A stretch of DNA of 64,000 nucleotides from assembly GCA_946055165.1 (NCBI GenBank), contig CAMGFA010000004.1, positions 1-64,000 of the forward strand, in the 5' to 3' direction. The notes below the pieces were generated by a model. It was not told where the DNA came from. It ran no database searches and saw nothing but the letters and a program-made list of their open reading frames with translations. Both the position numbers and the translations under genes were made by a program. The first letter of the stretch is position 1. Each line of letters begins with the position of its first letter. The stretch comes from an uncultured Bacteroidales bacterium (GTDB lineage Bacteria > Bacteroidota > Bacteroidia > Bacteroidales > UBA932). Below are positions 34,043 through 43,215 of the stretch, piece after piece.

Positions 34043-35491
34043 CTAACCTACTGAGCCTTCGAGCGAAACCGAAAGCAGTTTTTGGGCTTCCACGGCGAAC
34101 TCCATAGGGAGTCGCTGAAGCACTTCTTTTGCATAACCATTTACAATCAGCCCCACGGCCTCTTCGGCAGGGATGCCTCGCTGATTGCAGTAAAACAGTT
34201 GTTCTTCACTTATGCGCGAGGTCGTTGCCTCGTGTTCCACCACCGCACTCGGGTTGGAGTTGCGGATGACAGGGAAGGTGTGTGCCCCGCATTGCGAGCC
34301 GATCAGCAGGGAGTCGCACTGCGAGTAGTTCCGGGCATTGTCGGCACCGCCGTTCATCTGCACCAGGCCGCGGTAGGAGTTTTCGCTGTGCCCGGCGCTT
34401 ATTCCCTTGGATACAATGCGGCTGCGGGTGTTGCGTCCGATGTGGATCATCTTCGTTCCAGTATCGGCCATCTGATAATTGTTGGTTAGGGCAACGGAGT
34501 AGAACTCCGAAGTGCTGTTGTCGCCTTTGAGGATGGTGGAAGGGTATTTCCAGGTAATGGCCGATCCGGTCTCGACCTGGGTCCAGCTCAGGTGCGAAGC
34601 TTCGCCTTTGCAGATTCCGCGTTTGGTCACAAGGTTGAGAATGCCTCCGCGGCCCTGGGCATCGCCCGGGTACCAGTTCTGCACGGTGCTGTAGCGCACA
34701 TCGGCCCCCTTTTCCACTACAATTTCCACCACCGCGGCGTGCAGCTGGTGTTCGTCCCTTATCGGCGCGGTGCAGCCTTCCATATAGCTGAGCTGGGAGC
34801 CTTCGTCGGCGATGATGAGAGTGCGCTCGAACTGGCCCGTGCCGCTGGCGTTGATACGGAAGTAGCTCGAAAGGTCCATAGGGCACTTCACCCCTTTTGG
34901 GATGTAGCAGAACGAACCGTCGGAGAAAACGGCGCTGTTGAGCGCGGCGTAGAAGTTGTCTCCGACCGGCACTACCGATGCCAGGTACTTGCGCACCAGC
35001 TCGGGGTATTCGCGAACCGCTTCGGAGAAGGAGCAGAAGATGATGCCTTTCTCGGCCAGGCTGGCGCGGAATGTGGTGGCAACGCTCACAGAATCGAACA
35101 CGGCATCCACCGCAACATTCGATTTGTCCTTTACTCCGGCCAGAAATTCGCGTTCGCGCAGAGGAATGCCCAGCTTGTCGAAAGTTTTTTCCAGTTCGGG
35201 GTCTATCTCCTTGGGGCCTTCTTTTCTGGCTTTTGGAGCGGCATAATATATAATGTCCTGAAAATCAATTTCCGGAAGACGTAGATGCCCCCAGGTTGGA
35301 GGCTCCATCTGAAGCCACCTGTCATAGGCCTCGAGGCGGAAGTCCAGCAGCCATTGCGGCTCGTCTTTGAGGGCAGAGATATGGCGTATGATATCCTTGT
35401 TCAAGCCCTTTGGAGCGTAATCCTGCTCGATGTCCGTCACAAAGCCCTCCTTGTAGTCCTTGGAGGTGAAATCTTTGATTACTTCATCCAT
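34043..35491 (-). CDS. sufB: Fe-S cluster assembly scaffold SufB
   Basis: 482 residues from [17 protein letters not shown]; the longer ORF start overlaps the divergent receptor gene. Marks of Suf[58 protein letters not shown] and [21 protein letters not shown]. With SufC and SufD it builds Fe-S clusters. First gene of sufB-pnuC-sufC-sufD-ndk. A minus-strand TATATTTG (35499-35506) is only 7 bases from the ATG. Confidence 0.96.
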   Translation of the reverse strand: MDEVIKDFTSKDYKEGFVTDIEQDYAPKGLNKDIIRHISALKDEPQWLLDFRLEAYDRWLQMEPPTWGHLRLPEIDFQDIIYYAAPKARKEGPKEIDPELEKTFDKLGIPLREREFLAGVKDKSNVAVDAVFDSVSVATTFRASLAEKGIIFCSFSEAVREYPELVRKYLASVVPVGDNFYAALNSAVFSDGSFCYIPKGVKCPMDLSSYFRINASGTGQFERTLIIADEGSQLSYMEGCTAPIRDEHQLHAAVVEIVVEKGADVRYSTVQNWYPGDAQGRGGILNLVTKRGICKGEASHLSWTQVETGSAITWKYPSTILKGDNSTSEFYSVALTNNYQMADTGTKMIHIGRNTRSRIVSKGISAGHSENSYRGLVQMNGGADNARNYSQCDSLLIGSQCGAHTFPVIRNSNPSAVVEHEATTSRISEEQLFYCNQRGIPAEEAVGLIVNGYAKEVLQRLPMEFAVEAQKLLSVSLEGSVG

Positions 35492-35498
35492 AAGTGTG

Positions 35499-35526
35499 CA
35501 AATATACGCATTTTTGCCTAACTTTG
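35499..35526. promoter_or_regulatory. Divergent -7 boxes between sufB and the BtuB-like gene
   Basis: Minus-strand TATATTTG (35499-35506) serves sufB and plus-strand TAACTTTG (35519-35526) the receptor gene. The gap is only 70 bases, which leaves no room for a cobalamin riboswitch of the kind that precedes many btuB genes. Confidence 0.5.
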
Positions 35527-35561
35527 CTCCACTTGTTGTTTGGCTTGGATCAATACCTATT

Positions 35562-37490
35562 ATGCATTTTTTAGCCCTTCTTGCCGTCTTGAGTTTGAAT
35601 GTGCCCCAGCAGGATACCCTCGCTGCCGCCCGTTCGACTGCAGCACGCGAGCTCTCATTCAACAGTGCCGTGCCTGTGCTCTATATGGGGAAGGAGCAGC
35701 TTCAGAACACTCCGGCTCAGAGTCTGAGCGAGGCGTTGCGCGGCTTTTCGGCCTTGAGCATAAAGGATTACGGCGGTCTGGGCGGGCTCAAGACAGTGAG
35801 CATCCGCAATTTCGGAGCCCAGCACAGCTGTCTGGTGCTGGACGGTATATGTCTGTCCGATGCGATGAACGGCCAGGTGGATTTGGGCCGATACAGCCTC
35901 GACGACATCGCTTCCATCAAGGTGGAGATAGCCGGCAGCAACGATATTTTCTGCAGTGCGAGGCAGCTTTCGGGCGTGGGTGCCGTGAGCATAAATGTCG
36001 CCCCTCCCGTTTTTGAGGAAAACAGGAATTTCGGGGCCGGTGCACTGCTGAGTGCCGGCAGTTTCGGGACCCTGAAATCGGGACTTGAGTTCAAATGCCG
36101 TCCTTTTCCCAAATGGAGTGCTTCAGGCTCCCTGTCCTACCTGAGTTCGGAAGGGAACTATCCTTTTTCAATCCGGAACGGTACTCAGACCCAGGAGCAG
36201 CTTCGCCTCAATTCCGACATCTCCGCCCTCAATGCCCAGCTGCGTGTTTTCGGCACCCTTCCGCGCGGAAGCCTGCGCCTTTGCGGTACCTGGTACGACA
36301 GTTCGAGAGGTCTTCCCGGAAGTGTGATACTCTACACCCAGCACCCTTCCGAGCGTCTTTGGGACAAGGATCTGTTTCTTTCGGCCCTGTACGAGGGCCC
36401 TGCAAGGCTTAATGGGCAGATGCGGCTGAGTGCCAGCTGGACTTCAAAATGGAACCGCTACACCAATTCCGACCCCAGATACGCCACGCCTCTGGACGAT
36501 TATTATCTGCAGAATGAGGCAGCTTTCAGCGGGGTTCTGCTATATCATCCCTGGTCCATCTTCAGCTTCAGTATTGCAGAGGATATAATATGTAACGCTC
36601 TCGAATCCAATATCCCAAATTGTATATGGCCGTGGAGGCTGCTTTCATACAGTGCGGTATCGGCCAAACTGCAGACCTCTTCGCTCAGCCTCACAGCTTC
36701 GGTGCTCGCAAGCCTGATGTATGAGATGTCCGACCGCGGGGAGGCGGCCGATCCTTTCGCCGGCCTGAGTCCTTCCCTGAGCCTGAGCTATGCCATCAAC
36801 GATAATTTCAGCCTCAGGGCAAGCAGCAAGCAGAGTCTTCGCCTGCCTACTTTCAACGACCTTTACTACCCGCGCACCGGCAACAGGGACCTCGCTCCGG
36901 AAAGGGCCTGGCAGAACAATCTGGGACTCAGTTGGAGCGCCGGGAACATTGGGGCATCGGCCGATGTCTTCTATAATCTGGTGAAAGACAAGATTGTGGC
37001 AGTGCCGACCATGTTCATCTGGAGTATGCGCAATGTGGGAAAGGTGCAGATGCTCGGCTGCGATCTGGCCCTCCACTGGCAGGGCCGTCCGCTCGAATGG
37101 CTGGGCCTCAGGGCAGATATAAACTATTCTTTCAACAGGGCTGTGGACCTCACCGACCCTTCCGCCAAGAATTATGGGCATCAGATAGCCTATACGCCCA
37201 GGCACAGCGCCGGTGCAGGCCTGCAGTTCGAGCTGCCTTTCTGTCGCCTGTCCTACAGCCTTTCAGCAGTGGGGGAGCGCTACAGTCTTGCGCAGAACAC
37301 GCCGGCCTACCGTATGGACCCCTATGCGGACCACAGCCTGAGTATTTCCCGTGAGTTTTCTTTCGGCCGATTCTGCCGCCTTCAGCTCAGTGCCGATGCC
37401 CTTAACATCACCAACATCAACTACGAAATCATACAATACTATCCTATGCCGGCAAGGAATTACCGGTTGACTATAAAATTATCATACTGA
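35562..37490 (+). CDS. TonB-dependent receptor, BtuB-like
   Basis: 642 residues from [13 protein letters not shown] (signal peptide). Plug domain with [39 protein letters not shown] and [14 protein letters not shown]; then a 22-strand barrel ending in an aromatic residue (YRLTIKLSY). Size and the adjoining BtuG-like lipoprotein and BtuC-like permease suggest cobalamin or a similar corrinoid. Its last base overlaps the ATG of the lipoprotein gene (TGATG), so the two are coupled. Ligand is inferred from neighbours only. Confidence 0.85.
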   Translation: MHFLALLAVLSLNVPQQDTLAAARSTAARELSFNSAVPVLYMGKEQLQNTPAQSLSEALRGFSALSIKDYGGLGGLKTVSIRNFGAQHSCLVLDGICLSDAMNGQVDLGRYSLDDIASIKVEIAGSNDIFCSARQLSGVGAVSINVAPPVFEENRNFGAGALLSAGSFGTLKSGLEFKCRPFPKWSASGSLSYLSSEGNYPFSIRNGTQTQEQLRLNSDISALNAQLRVFGTLPRGSLRLCGTWYDSSRGLPGSVILYTQHPSERLWDKDLFLSALYEGPARLNGQMRLSASWTSKWNRYTNSDPRYATPLDDYYLQNEAAFSGVLLYHPWSIFSFSIAEDIICNALESNIPNCIWPWRLLSYSAVSAKLQTSSLSLTASVLASLMYEMSDRGEAADPFAGLSPSLSLSYAINDNFSLRASSKQSLRLPTFNDLYYPRTGNRDLAPERAWQNNLGLSWSAGNIGASADVFYNLVKDKIVAVPTMFIWSMRNVGKVQMLGCDLALHWQGRPLEWLGLRADINYSFNRAVDLTDPSAKNYGHQIAYTPRHSAGAGLQFELPFCRLSYSLSAVGERYSLAQNTPAYRMDPYADHSLSISREFSFGRFCRLQLSADALNITNINYEIIQYYPMPARNYRLTIKLSY

Positions 37491-38548
37491 TGAAAAAATT
37501 CATTTTGCCAGTACTTATGCTGTTTTTGGTCTGCTCCTGTCAGGCCCCGCGTACAGAATCTCCACTTGAACCTTCCCCATACGGACTTCTGGTCCTGAAC
37601 AATGGCAACTGGGGCGGGAACGATGCTTCATTGTGCGTCTATTCTACAGAGGATAAAACACTTGCTGCCAATGTTTTCGAAGCTGCCAACGGCCGCAGGC
37701 CCGGTGATCTCGGGCAGGATATGATTATTGTCGGAGACGAACTCTATATTGCTATGAACGGCTCCCAGCTGATATATGTCTGCGACCGCAATTACACTGT
37801 CAAAGACGAGTTGCGCGCCTACTCCAACGATATCCAGCTTTCCCCGCGCTGCCTCCTGTATGCCCGTAACAGGGTTTATGTCACCTATTATGAGGGCTAT
37901 CTCGGAGAAATCGACCCCGATACACACAAGATGCGGCTCTGCGCTGTAGGAGCCAATCCGGAAGGTCTCTGCTATGCGGCAGGAAAGATATATGTTGCCA
38001 ATTCCGGAGGTGCTCTTTCTCCAGACTTCAACAACACTTTGTCGGTAGTGGATCCGGTGGAGTTCAAGCAGGTATCTTCCATTGAGGTCAATACCAATCC
38101 TGTAGCTCTTTGTGCCGATTCGGCCGGGAAGTGGATATATATCCTCAGCTATGGCAACTATTCCAATATCCGGCCTATGCTTCAGGCATATGACATTGCA
38201 GCCGCCACCCTTTCCGACTGCCCATACAATGATGTGAAGAGCCTTGCCATGGGCCCGGATGATGTGCTTTATCTGGCCTGCGGTTTCTACGATGATTTGT
38301 GGCAGGTTTCGGGAAGTCTTTACTGTCACGATGCCTCCGCGAACAAGCCTCTCGGAACTTTCGGTGCAGAGAATTTTACCCCATATTATTCCCTTTCGGT
38401 CGATGCTTCGAGCGGAGAGGTATATGTGGGATGCTCCGACTACAAGACCAATGGAGATGTGTATGTGCTCGATTCCGAAGGTAAGATTCTCTATTTCTTC
38501 GACTGTGCGGGGCTCAATCCGCAGAAGGTGCTGAAACTGTATGATTAA
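37490..38548 (+). CDS. BtuG-like beta-propeller lipoprotein
   Basis: 352 residues. Lipobox LVCSCQ (Cys17). The body is repeated beta-propeller blades of the YncE/DUF5074 kind (LLVLNNGNWGGNDASLCVYS, GQDMIIVGDELYIAMNGSQL, PEGLCYAAGKIYVANSGG, NPVALCADSAGKWIYILSYG). In Bacteroides, BtuG is such a propeller and binds B12 on the cell surface as a lid on BtuB. The direct coupling to the receptor gene supports the same role here. It overlaps the permease gene by 8 bases. Confidence 0.82.
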   Translation: MKKFILPVLMLFLVCSCQAPRTESPLEPSPYGLLVLNNGNWGGNDASLCVYSTEDKTLAANVFEAANGRRPGDLGQDMIIVGDELYIAMNGSQLIYVCDRNYTVKDELRAYSNDIQLSPRCLLYARNRVYVTYYEGYLGEIDPDTHKMRLCAVGANPEGLCYAAGKIYVANSGGALSPDFNNTLSVVDPVEFKQVSSIEVNTNPVALCADSAGKWIYILSYGNYSNIRPMLQAYDIAAATLSDCPYNDVKSLAMGPDDVLYLACGFYDDLWQVSGSLYCHDASANKPLGTFGAENFTPYYSLSVDASSGEVYVGCSDYKTNGDVYVLDSEGKILYFFDCAGLNPQKVLKLYD

Positions 38549-39332
38549 TCTGCTTTATGTCATTCTCTGCGGCATTGCTCTGCCTGTAGGGGGCGTGCAG
38601 ATGCAGTATTTGTGGCGCAACCAGCTGGGCGACATCTATTCTCTGGGCTTGGGCAGCGCTGCCTGTCTTGGCGCTGCCGCCGCTACTATGAGCGGCTGGT
38701 GTTCCCTCACTGTGGGGGCTTTTGTCTGCCAGGCCGTATGCGCTCTTTTTGTCTCCCTTGTCGCCTTGAGGCTGGATACTTCCAGGCTTATAACCTTCGG
38801 TATCATTTTCGGAACTTTCGTGGGTTCCCTGGGAACAATTGTGGTTACCAATGCTCCGAGCGGAGAGCTGCTGAAGCAGTATTATCTTTGGGGAGCGGCC
38901 AATTTCAAACTTGAGGGGGTCACCACTTTGGATATTGTTATCTCTCTTCTGCTGTTTGCTGCCGGAATGGCTTGTGCCTGTTTCTGTTCCAAGGCTCTGA
39001 CGCGCCACTACAAGGGAGAAATCGAACTCTCCAATCCGGCCAAGGCAGGAATACTCTGTATGATAAGCATCCTGGTAACCAGTGTGGTAAGTATTTGCGG
39101 AACCATTGGTTTTGTGAGTCTCGGGGTGCCTAATCTTGCAAGGGTGCTGCTCAAGACCAAGGACATACGTAAGCATTATCTGCTCAGTTCCGCAATGGGT
39201 GTGGCATTGCTGCTGATTACTTATCTCGTGGTGGAGTATTGCAATTTCGGTATCTATCTCCCGGTGAGCGCCACGATGGCCCTCTTGGCCCTGCCTTTGA
39301 GCATCGTGCTTTTCAAAAAACAGGCAATGTAA
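38541..39332 (+). CDS. FecCD/BtuC-family ABC permease, N-terminally short
   Basis: 263 residues against the usual 320-350. It begins directly at the family's GGVQMQYLWRNQLGDIYSLG block; the first two helices are missing and the preceding DNA codes for the propeller protein. The C-terminal GTIGFVSLGVPNLARVLL and LPVSATMALLALPLSIVLF motifs are kept. Neither the ATPase (BtuD) nor the binding protein (BtuF) follows; instead two repeat elements start within 20 bases. It may be a minimal permease or a decayed one. Confidence 0.75.
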   Translation: MINLLYVILCGIALPVGGVQMQYLWRNQLGDIYSLGLGSAACLGAAAATMSGWCSLTVGAFVCQAVCALFVSLVALRLDTSRLITFGIIFGTFVGSLGTIVVTNAPSGELLKQYYLWGAANFKLEGVTTLDIVISLLLFAAGMACACFCSKALTRHYKGEIELSNPAKAGILCMISILVTSVVSICGTIGFVSLGVPNLARVLLKTKDIRKHYLLSSAMGVALLLITYLVVEYCNFGIYLPVSATMALLALPLSIVLFKKQAM

Positions 39333-39349
39333 ACTGTTTGGTGTTATAA

Positions 39350-39462
39350 CGGCAGAAGGGTAGTTCGCCTTCAGAAACTCCTCCCCACTGCGCGCCGAGC
39401 GCTTGTGGGTCCCCTCCTTCCTCAGGAGACGAGGTTTCTTCCGGCGAACTACCCTTCTGCCG
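39350..39462 (-). repeat. R2 hairpin element, copy 4 (113 bp)
   Basis: Bounded by a perfect 20-bp inverted repeat, CGGCAGAAGGGTAGTTCGCC and its complement. The enclosed core, read on the minus strand (cctcgtctcctgaggaagg ... cccacaagcg ... gtggg), is nearly the same as in the R2 copies at 61534 and 63104, while the outer arms are wholly different in sequence there. It starts 18 bases after the permease stop, so it could also act as its terminator. Confidence 0.8.
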
Positions 39463-39500
39463 TAAATCCAACCAGTTGTAAATGATGAACTGTAAGTAAA

Positions 39501-39719
39501 CTGCGAGGCAGGCAGGTTTGTGGCTGAAAGGCTTGCGGCGCAAGGGGACTGCGCGAGCAATGGACGCAAGGCGTCCATCCGCGAGCGCAGCTTGGACCAG
39601 AAGGAGGTGGAACAATGGCCGGGGTGTTTGAGCGTAGCGAGTTCCCGGCCATCACCGACTTCGCAGGACAAGCCGCAGCGCGCATCCGCCTGAAAGCCAT
39701 AAGCCTGGCTGACTCGCAG
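39501..39719 (+). repeat. R1 structured element, copy C (complete, 219 bp)
   Basis: Left arm CTGCGAGGCAGGCAGG pairs with right arm CCTGGCTGACTCGCAG (14 of 16), and the pairing goes on through TTTGTGGC with GCCATAAG using two G-T pairs. The internal ATGGACGC-AAG-GCGTCCAT hairpin and the ATGGCCGGG / CCCGGCCAT stem are perfect. Together with the R2 copy it fills the 435-base convergent gap between the permease and the SIMPL gene. Confidence 0.85.
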
Positions 39720-39767
39720 AATATAATTCAGTTGGATTAACGGAACTGTCCTTAAGCAGAGAAACAA

Positions 39768-40478
39768 TCAGTTGTCGAGGCAGTAGGTGATTGAGCTCAC
39801 AACGCGAACTTTCTTGATTTGAGGAGTGTTGGAGTCGCGGTCACTGATACTGAAGGTGCCCTGAGAAGCGGTTTTGATTTTACCGATTCTGCTCCCCGAA
39901 TCATTCGCAAACTGCTCTGCAGCAACACGTGCATTTGCGGTAGCCTGTTGTATCATCTCCGGTTTGATGTCGTTGAGTCCCTCAAATTCATAGCAGAGCC
40001 TGTTGGCAGCATCCCACTCATTCTCCCCGCCAATGAGTATGCCCTTCTTGAGCAGCTCGGAAATTCTGGAACTCATGGCCGTAACCTTCTCCACCTGATG
40101 GGAGCAGACAGTGATGACAGTCTTGCTGATATAACGGAATTTCCTGTCCATCCCATAAGTCGAAGCGAACTTGTCGGAAATGAAAGGAGCGTTGACAGTG
40201 ATTTCGGAATCGGTCAGACCTTCCTTTTTGAGGAACTCGAGAATGCTGTTCCTGTCCTTTTCAATCTGGGCAGTAAGGCTCCCCAGGTCGTCGGCCATGT
40301 TTTTGAAGGTAATCGGCCATATAACCTTGTCGGCCAACACTTCCCGCTCGCACAAGCCCTTCACCGAAACGGTTCTGTCGTAGGAGCGGTACTCCCTGAC
40401 GGCCTTGGGCAGGCAAAGCCCGCACACAACAATTGCAGCGGCAATGGCGCAGCTGCCGATAAGTCTTGTCTTTTCCAT
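39768..40478 (-). CDS. SIMPL (DUF541) domain protein
   Basis: 236 residues. An N-terminal signal anchor (LIGSCAIAAAIVVCGLCLP) is followed by one SIMPL/DUF541 domain (VSVKGLCEREVLADKVIWPI, NARVAAEQFANDSGSRIGKI, YCLDN at the end). These are envelope proteins related to BP26/YggE with poorly known roles, sometimes linked to oxidative stress. It stands alone, convergent to the permease and divergent from alaS. Confidence 0.88.
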   Translation of the reverse strand: MEKTRLIGSCAIAAAIVVCGLCLPKAVREYRSYDRTVSVKGLCEREVLADKVIWPITFKNMADDLGSLTAQIEKDRNSILEFLKKEGLTDSEITVNAPFISDKFASTYGMDRKFRYISKTVITVCSHQVEKVTAMSSRISELLKKGILIGGENEWDAANRLCYEFEGLNDIKPEMIQQATANARVAAEQFANDSGSRIGKIKTASQGTFSISDRDSNTPQIKKVRVVSSITYCLDN

Positions 40479-40555
40479 ATATTGTTAAGATTTGTTCACC
40501 GGGCCAAAGGTGTGCAAATACCATTCCAGCCTGCTCAAATCTTGGAAATAATTGC

Positions 40556-40563
40556 TATATTTG
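40556..40563 (+). promoter_or_regulatory. Candidate -7 box of alaS
   Basis: TATATTTG fits TAnnTTTG and lies 21 bases before the alaS ATG. There is no TTG 19 bases further upstream, so the -33 element is weak or absent. Confidence 0.45.
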
Positions 40564-40584
40564 CGCGATTATGCAAATACTACT

Positions 40585-43215
40585 ATGACATCGAAAGAAA
40601 TAAGACAGAAATTCCTTGATTTCTACGCTTCAAAAGGGCACACAATTGTGCCTTCGGCTCCGATGGTGGTGAAGGGCGACCCTACCCTGATGTTCACCAA
40701 CGCCGGAATGAATCAGTTCAAAGATATTTTCCTCGGAAACTGCAAGGCCCCGTACAAACGTGCGGCGGACAGCCAGAAATGTCTGCGCGTGAGCGGCAAG
40801 CACAACGATCTCGAAGAAGTGGGGCACGATACCTACCACCATACAATGTTCGAAATGCTGGGCAACTGGAGCTTCGGCGACTATTTCAAGACCGCGGCCA
40901 TAGATATGGCCTGGGAACTGCTCACTGAAGTTTACAAGATAGACAAGAACCTGCTTTACGCCACCGTATTTGAGGGAAGTGCCGAAGATGGCACCTCGAT
41001 GGACGATGAGGCCCGCCAGGCCTGGCTCAAGCATCTGCCGGAGGACCATATCCTTCTCGGAAACAAGCACGACAATTTCTGGGAGATGGGCGACACAGGC
41101 CCTTGCGGTCCATGCTCTGAAATCCACATCGACATACGTACGCCTGAGGAGAAGGCTTCCGGAGTTCTCGGAAGGGATTTGGTGAACAAGTCCGACCCTC
41201 ATGTTATCGAAATATGGAACATTGTGTTCATGCAGTACATGCGTATGGCCGACGGCCATCTCGAAAATCTTCCGGCCAAGAATATCGACACCGGAATGGG
41301 TTTCGAGCGCCTGTGCGCAGTGCTCCAGGGCAAAAACAGTAACTACGATTCCGATGTCTTCACCGGAATGCTTGCAAAGATAGGGGAACTCAGCGGCCAC
41401 CGCTACGGAGAGAATGCCCAGTGCGATGTGGCAATGCGCGTAATTGCGGACCACATCCGCGCCATCGCTTTCTCCATTGCCGACGGTCAGCTTCCGTCCA
41501 ACGTGAAGGCCGGTTATGTTATCCGCCGCATCCTGCGCCGTGCAGTGCGTTACGGCTACACTTTCCTCGGTTTCACCGAGCCTTTCCTCTGCCGTCTGCT
41601 TCCTCAGCTCATCAGTGACATGGGCGAGGCCTATCCGGAACTTGTGAGCCAGCAGAAACTCATTGAATCGGTAATCAGGGAGGAAGAAATGGCCTTCCTG
41701 CGCACTCTCGACAGGGGAATCAAGCTTCTCGACGAATATATGGCCAAATCGGCCGATTCCAAAACCATAAACGGAGTCGATGCCTTTGTGCTCTACGATA
41801 CCTTCGGCTTCCCGATCGACCTCACGGAACTCATTGCATCGGAAAACGGCTACAAAGTTGATCTCGACGCTTTCCAGGTCGAGCTGCAGAAGCAGAAGGA
41901 GCGCGCCCGCAACGCCACTTCCAACGAGTTCGGCGACTGGGTGGAATTCCACGAGGGTGAAAGCCGCTTCGTGGGCTATGACCAGACCACTGTTGAGGGA
42001 GTCAAACTCCTGAAACACCGCAGTGTGGTTCAGAAGAACCGCAGCAGTCTGCAGCTTGTGTTCGACCGCACTCCTTTCTACGGAGAGATGGGCGGCGAGG
42101 TTGGAGACAGCGGGTATATCGTATCGGCCGATGGAGAAAAGATAGAGATACTCGACACCATAAAGGAGAACAATCTTACCATACATATCGCCAAAAGCCT
42201 GCCTCAGAACTGCGAAGGGGATTTTACCCTTGTGGTAGATGCCGCACGCCGCAGACGTATCGAGAACAACCACAGTTGCACCCACCTTCTCGACCAGGTG
42301 CTCAGGGAGGTTTTGGGAACACACGTGGAGCAGAAGGGTTCTTATGTATGTGAAAGCTATCTGCGCTTCGACTTCTCCCATTTTGAGAAGCTCAGCCAGG
42401 ATCAGATTCGTCAGGTGGAGCATCGTGTGAACGAGCTTATCAGGGAAAACTATCCTCGTGAAGAGCAGAGGGATGCCACCATGGAGCAGGCCCGTCAGAT
42501 GGGAGCCATTGCCCTCTTCGGAGAAAAATACGGAGACAGGGTGAGGGTGATCAAGTTTGGCGACAGCGTGGAGCTTTGTGGCGGGTGCCATACAAGTGCC
42601 ACAGGAAATATCGGTTATTTCCAGATTGTCTCCGAAAGCGCCATTGCTGCAGGTATCCGAAGGATAGAGGCTGTTACCGGCATCGACGCCGAGCGCTATT
42701 CCGAGGTGGCACAGGAGGCTGTGCGCACTGCAAGGTCTTTCTTTAACAATATCCCGGATCTTGCCGGTGCCATCCAGAAGCTCATTGCAGAGAACGCCAA
42801 CTATAAGAAGCAGGCTGAAGCCTTTGCAAAACAGAAGGTTGCAGAGTTTGCCAAGGCTCTGAGCTCCACCGCCAAAGAGGTGAACGGAGTTCAGCTCATC
42901 AAAGTGAAACACCTTCCGGAGGACAGCCGCGAGCCTTCCCTGGTGCGCGATGCCAGTCTTCTGCTTCAGAAGGAACTCAAGAATACGGCCATCGTTGCCG
43001 CTTATGAGTTCGACGGCAAGCCTCAGCTGCTGCTGATGTATTCCGCCGACCTTGTGGCTGCGGGCAAGAATGCCGGCAAGGACATCCGTGAGGCCGCGAA
43101 GTTCATTCTCGGCGGAGGCGGCGGCCAGCCGGGCCTTGCAACGGCGGGCGGAAAGAACACCGAAGGACTGTCACAGGCCCTCGATACTCTTGTCAATCTC
43201 GCCACGGCAAAATAA
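40585..43215 (+). CDS. alaS: Alanyl-tRNA synthetase
   Basis: 876 residues from [19 protein letters not shown]; the ORF track's TTG start lies in the promoter. Class II catalytic core with [15 protein letters not shown] and [11 protein letters not shown]; editing domain zinc site [13 protein letters not shown] and [20 protein letters not shown]-terminal C-Ala domain with [14 protein letters not shown]. Normal length. It is followed with no gap by the LptF/G-Fmt fusion gene (TAA then ATG). Confidence 0.97.
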   Translation: MTSKEIRQKFLDFYASKGHTIVPSAPMVVKGDPTLMFTNAGMNQFKDIFLGNCKAPYKRAADSQKCLRVSGKHNDLEEVGHDTYHHTMFEMLGNWSFGDYFKTAAIDMAWELLTEVYKIDKNLLYATVFEGSAEDGTSMDDEARQAWLKHLPEDHILLGNKHDNFWEMGDTGPCGPCSEIHIDIRTPEEKASGVLGRDLVNKSDPHVIEIWNIVFMQYMRMADGHLENLPAKNIDTGMGFERLCAVLQGKNSNYDSDVFTGMLAKIGELSGHRYGENAQCDVAMRVIADHIRAIAFSIADGQLPSNVKAGYVIRRILRRAVRYGYTFLGFTEPFLCRLLPQLISDMGEAYPELVSQQKLIESVIREEEMAFLRTLDRGIKLLDEYMAKSADSKTINGVDAFVLYDTFGFPIDLTELIASENGYKVDLDAFQVELQKQKERARNATSNEFGDWVEFHEGESRFVGYDQTTVEGVKLLKHRSVVQKNRSSLQLVFDRTPFYGEMGGEVGDSGYIVSADGEKIEILDTIKENNLTIHIAKSLPQNCEGDFTLVVDAARRRRIENNHSCTHLLDQVLREVLGTHVEQKGSYVCESYLRFDFSHFEKLSQDQIRQVEHRVNELIRENYPREEQRDATMEQARQMGAIALFGEKYGDRVRVIKFGDSVELCGGCHTSATGNIGYFQIVSESAIAAGIRRIEAVTGIDAERYSEVAQEAVRTARSFFNNIPDLAGAIQKLIAENANYKKQAEAFAKQKVAEFAKALSSTAKEVNGVQLIKVKHLPEDSREPSLVRDASLLLQKELKNTAIVAAYEFDGKPQLLLMYSADLVAAGKNAGKDIREAAKFILGGGGGQPGLATAGGKNTEGLSQALDTLVNLATAK

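Noticed and set aside
35492-35561. Cobalamin riboswitch before the BtuB-like gene
   Set aside because: The gap is 70 bases and filled with divergent promoter elements; no B12-box-like sequence was seen.
39313-39767. Protein-coding ORFs overlapping the R1/R2 copies, e.g. 39313-39615 and 39449-39700
   Set aside because: They read through inverted repeats whose changes follow base-pairing rather than codon positions.
40630-42912. 760-aa minus-strand ORF opposite alaS
   Set aside because: Long only because of codon bias in alaS; low-complexity, no recognisable family.
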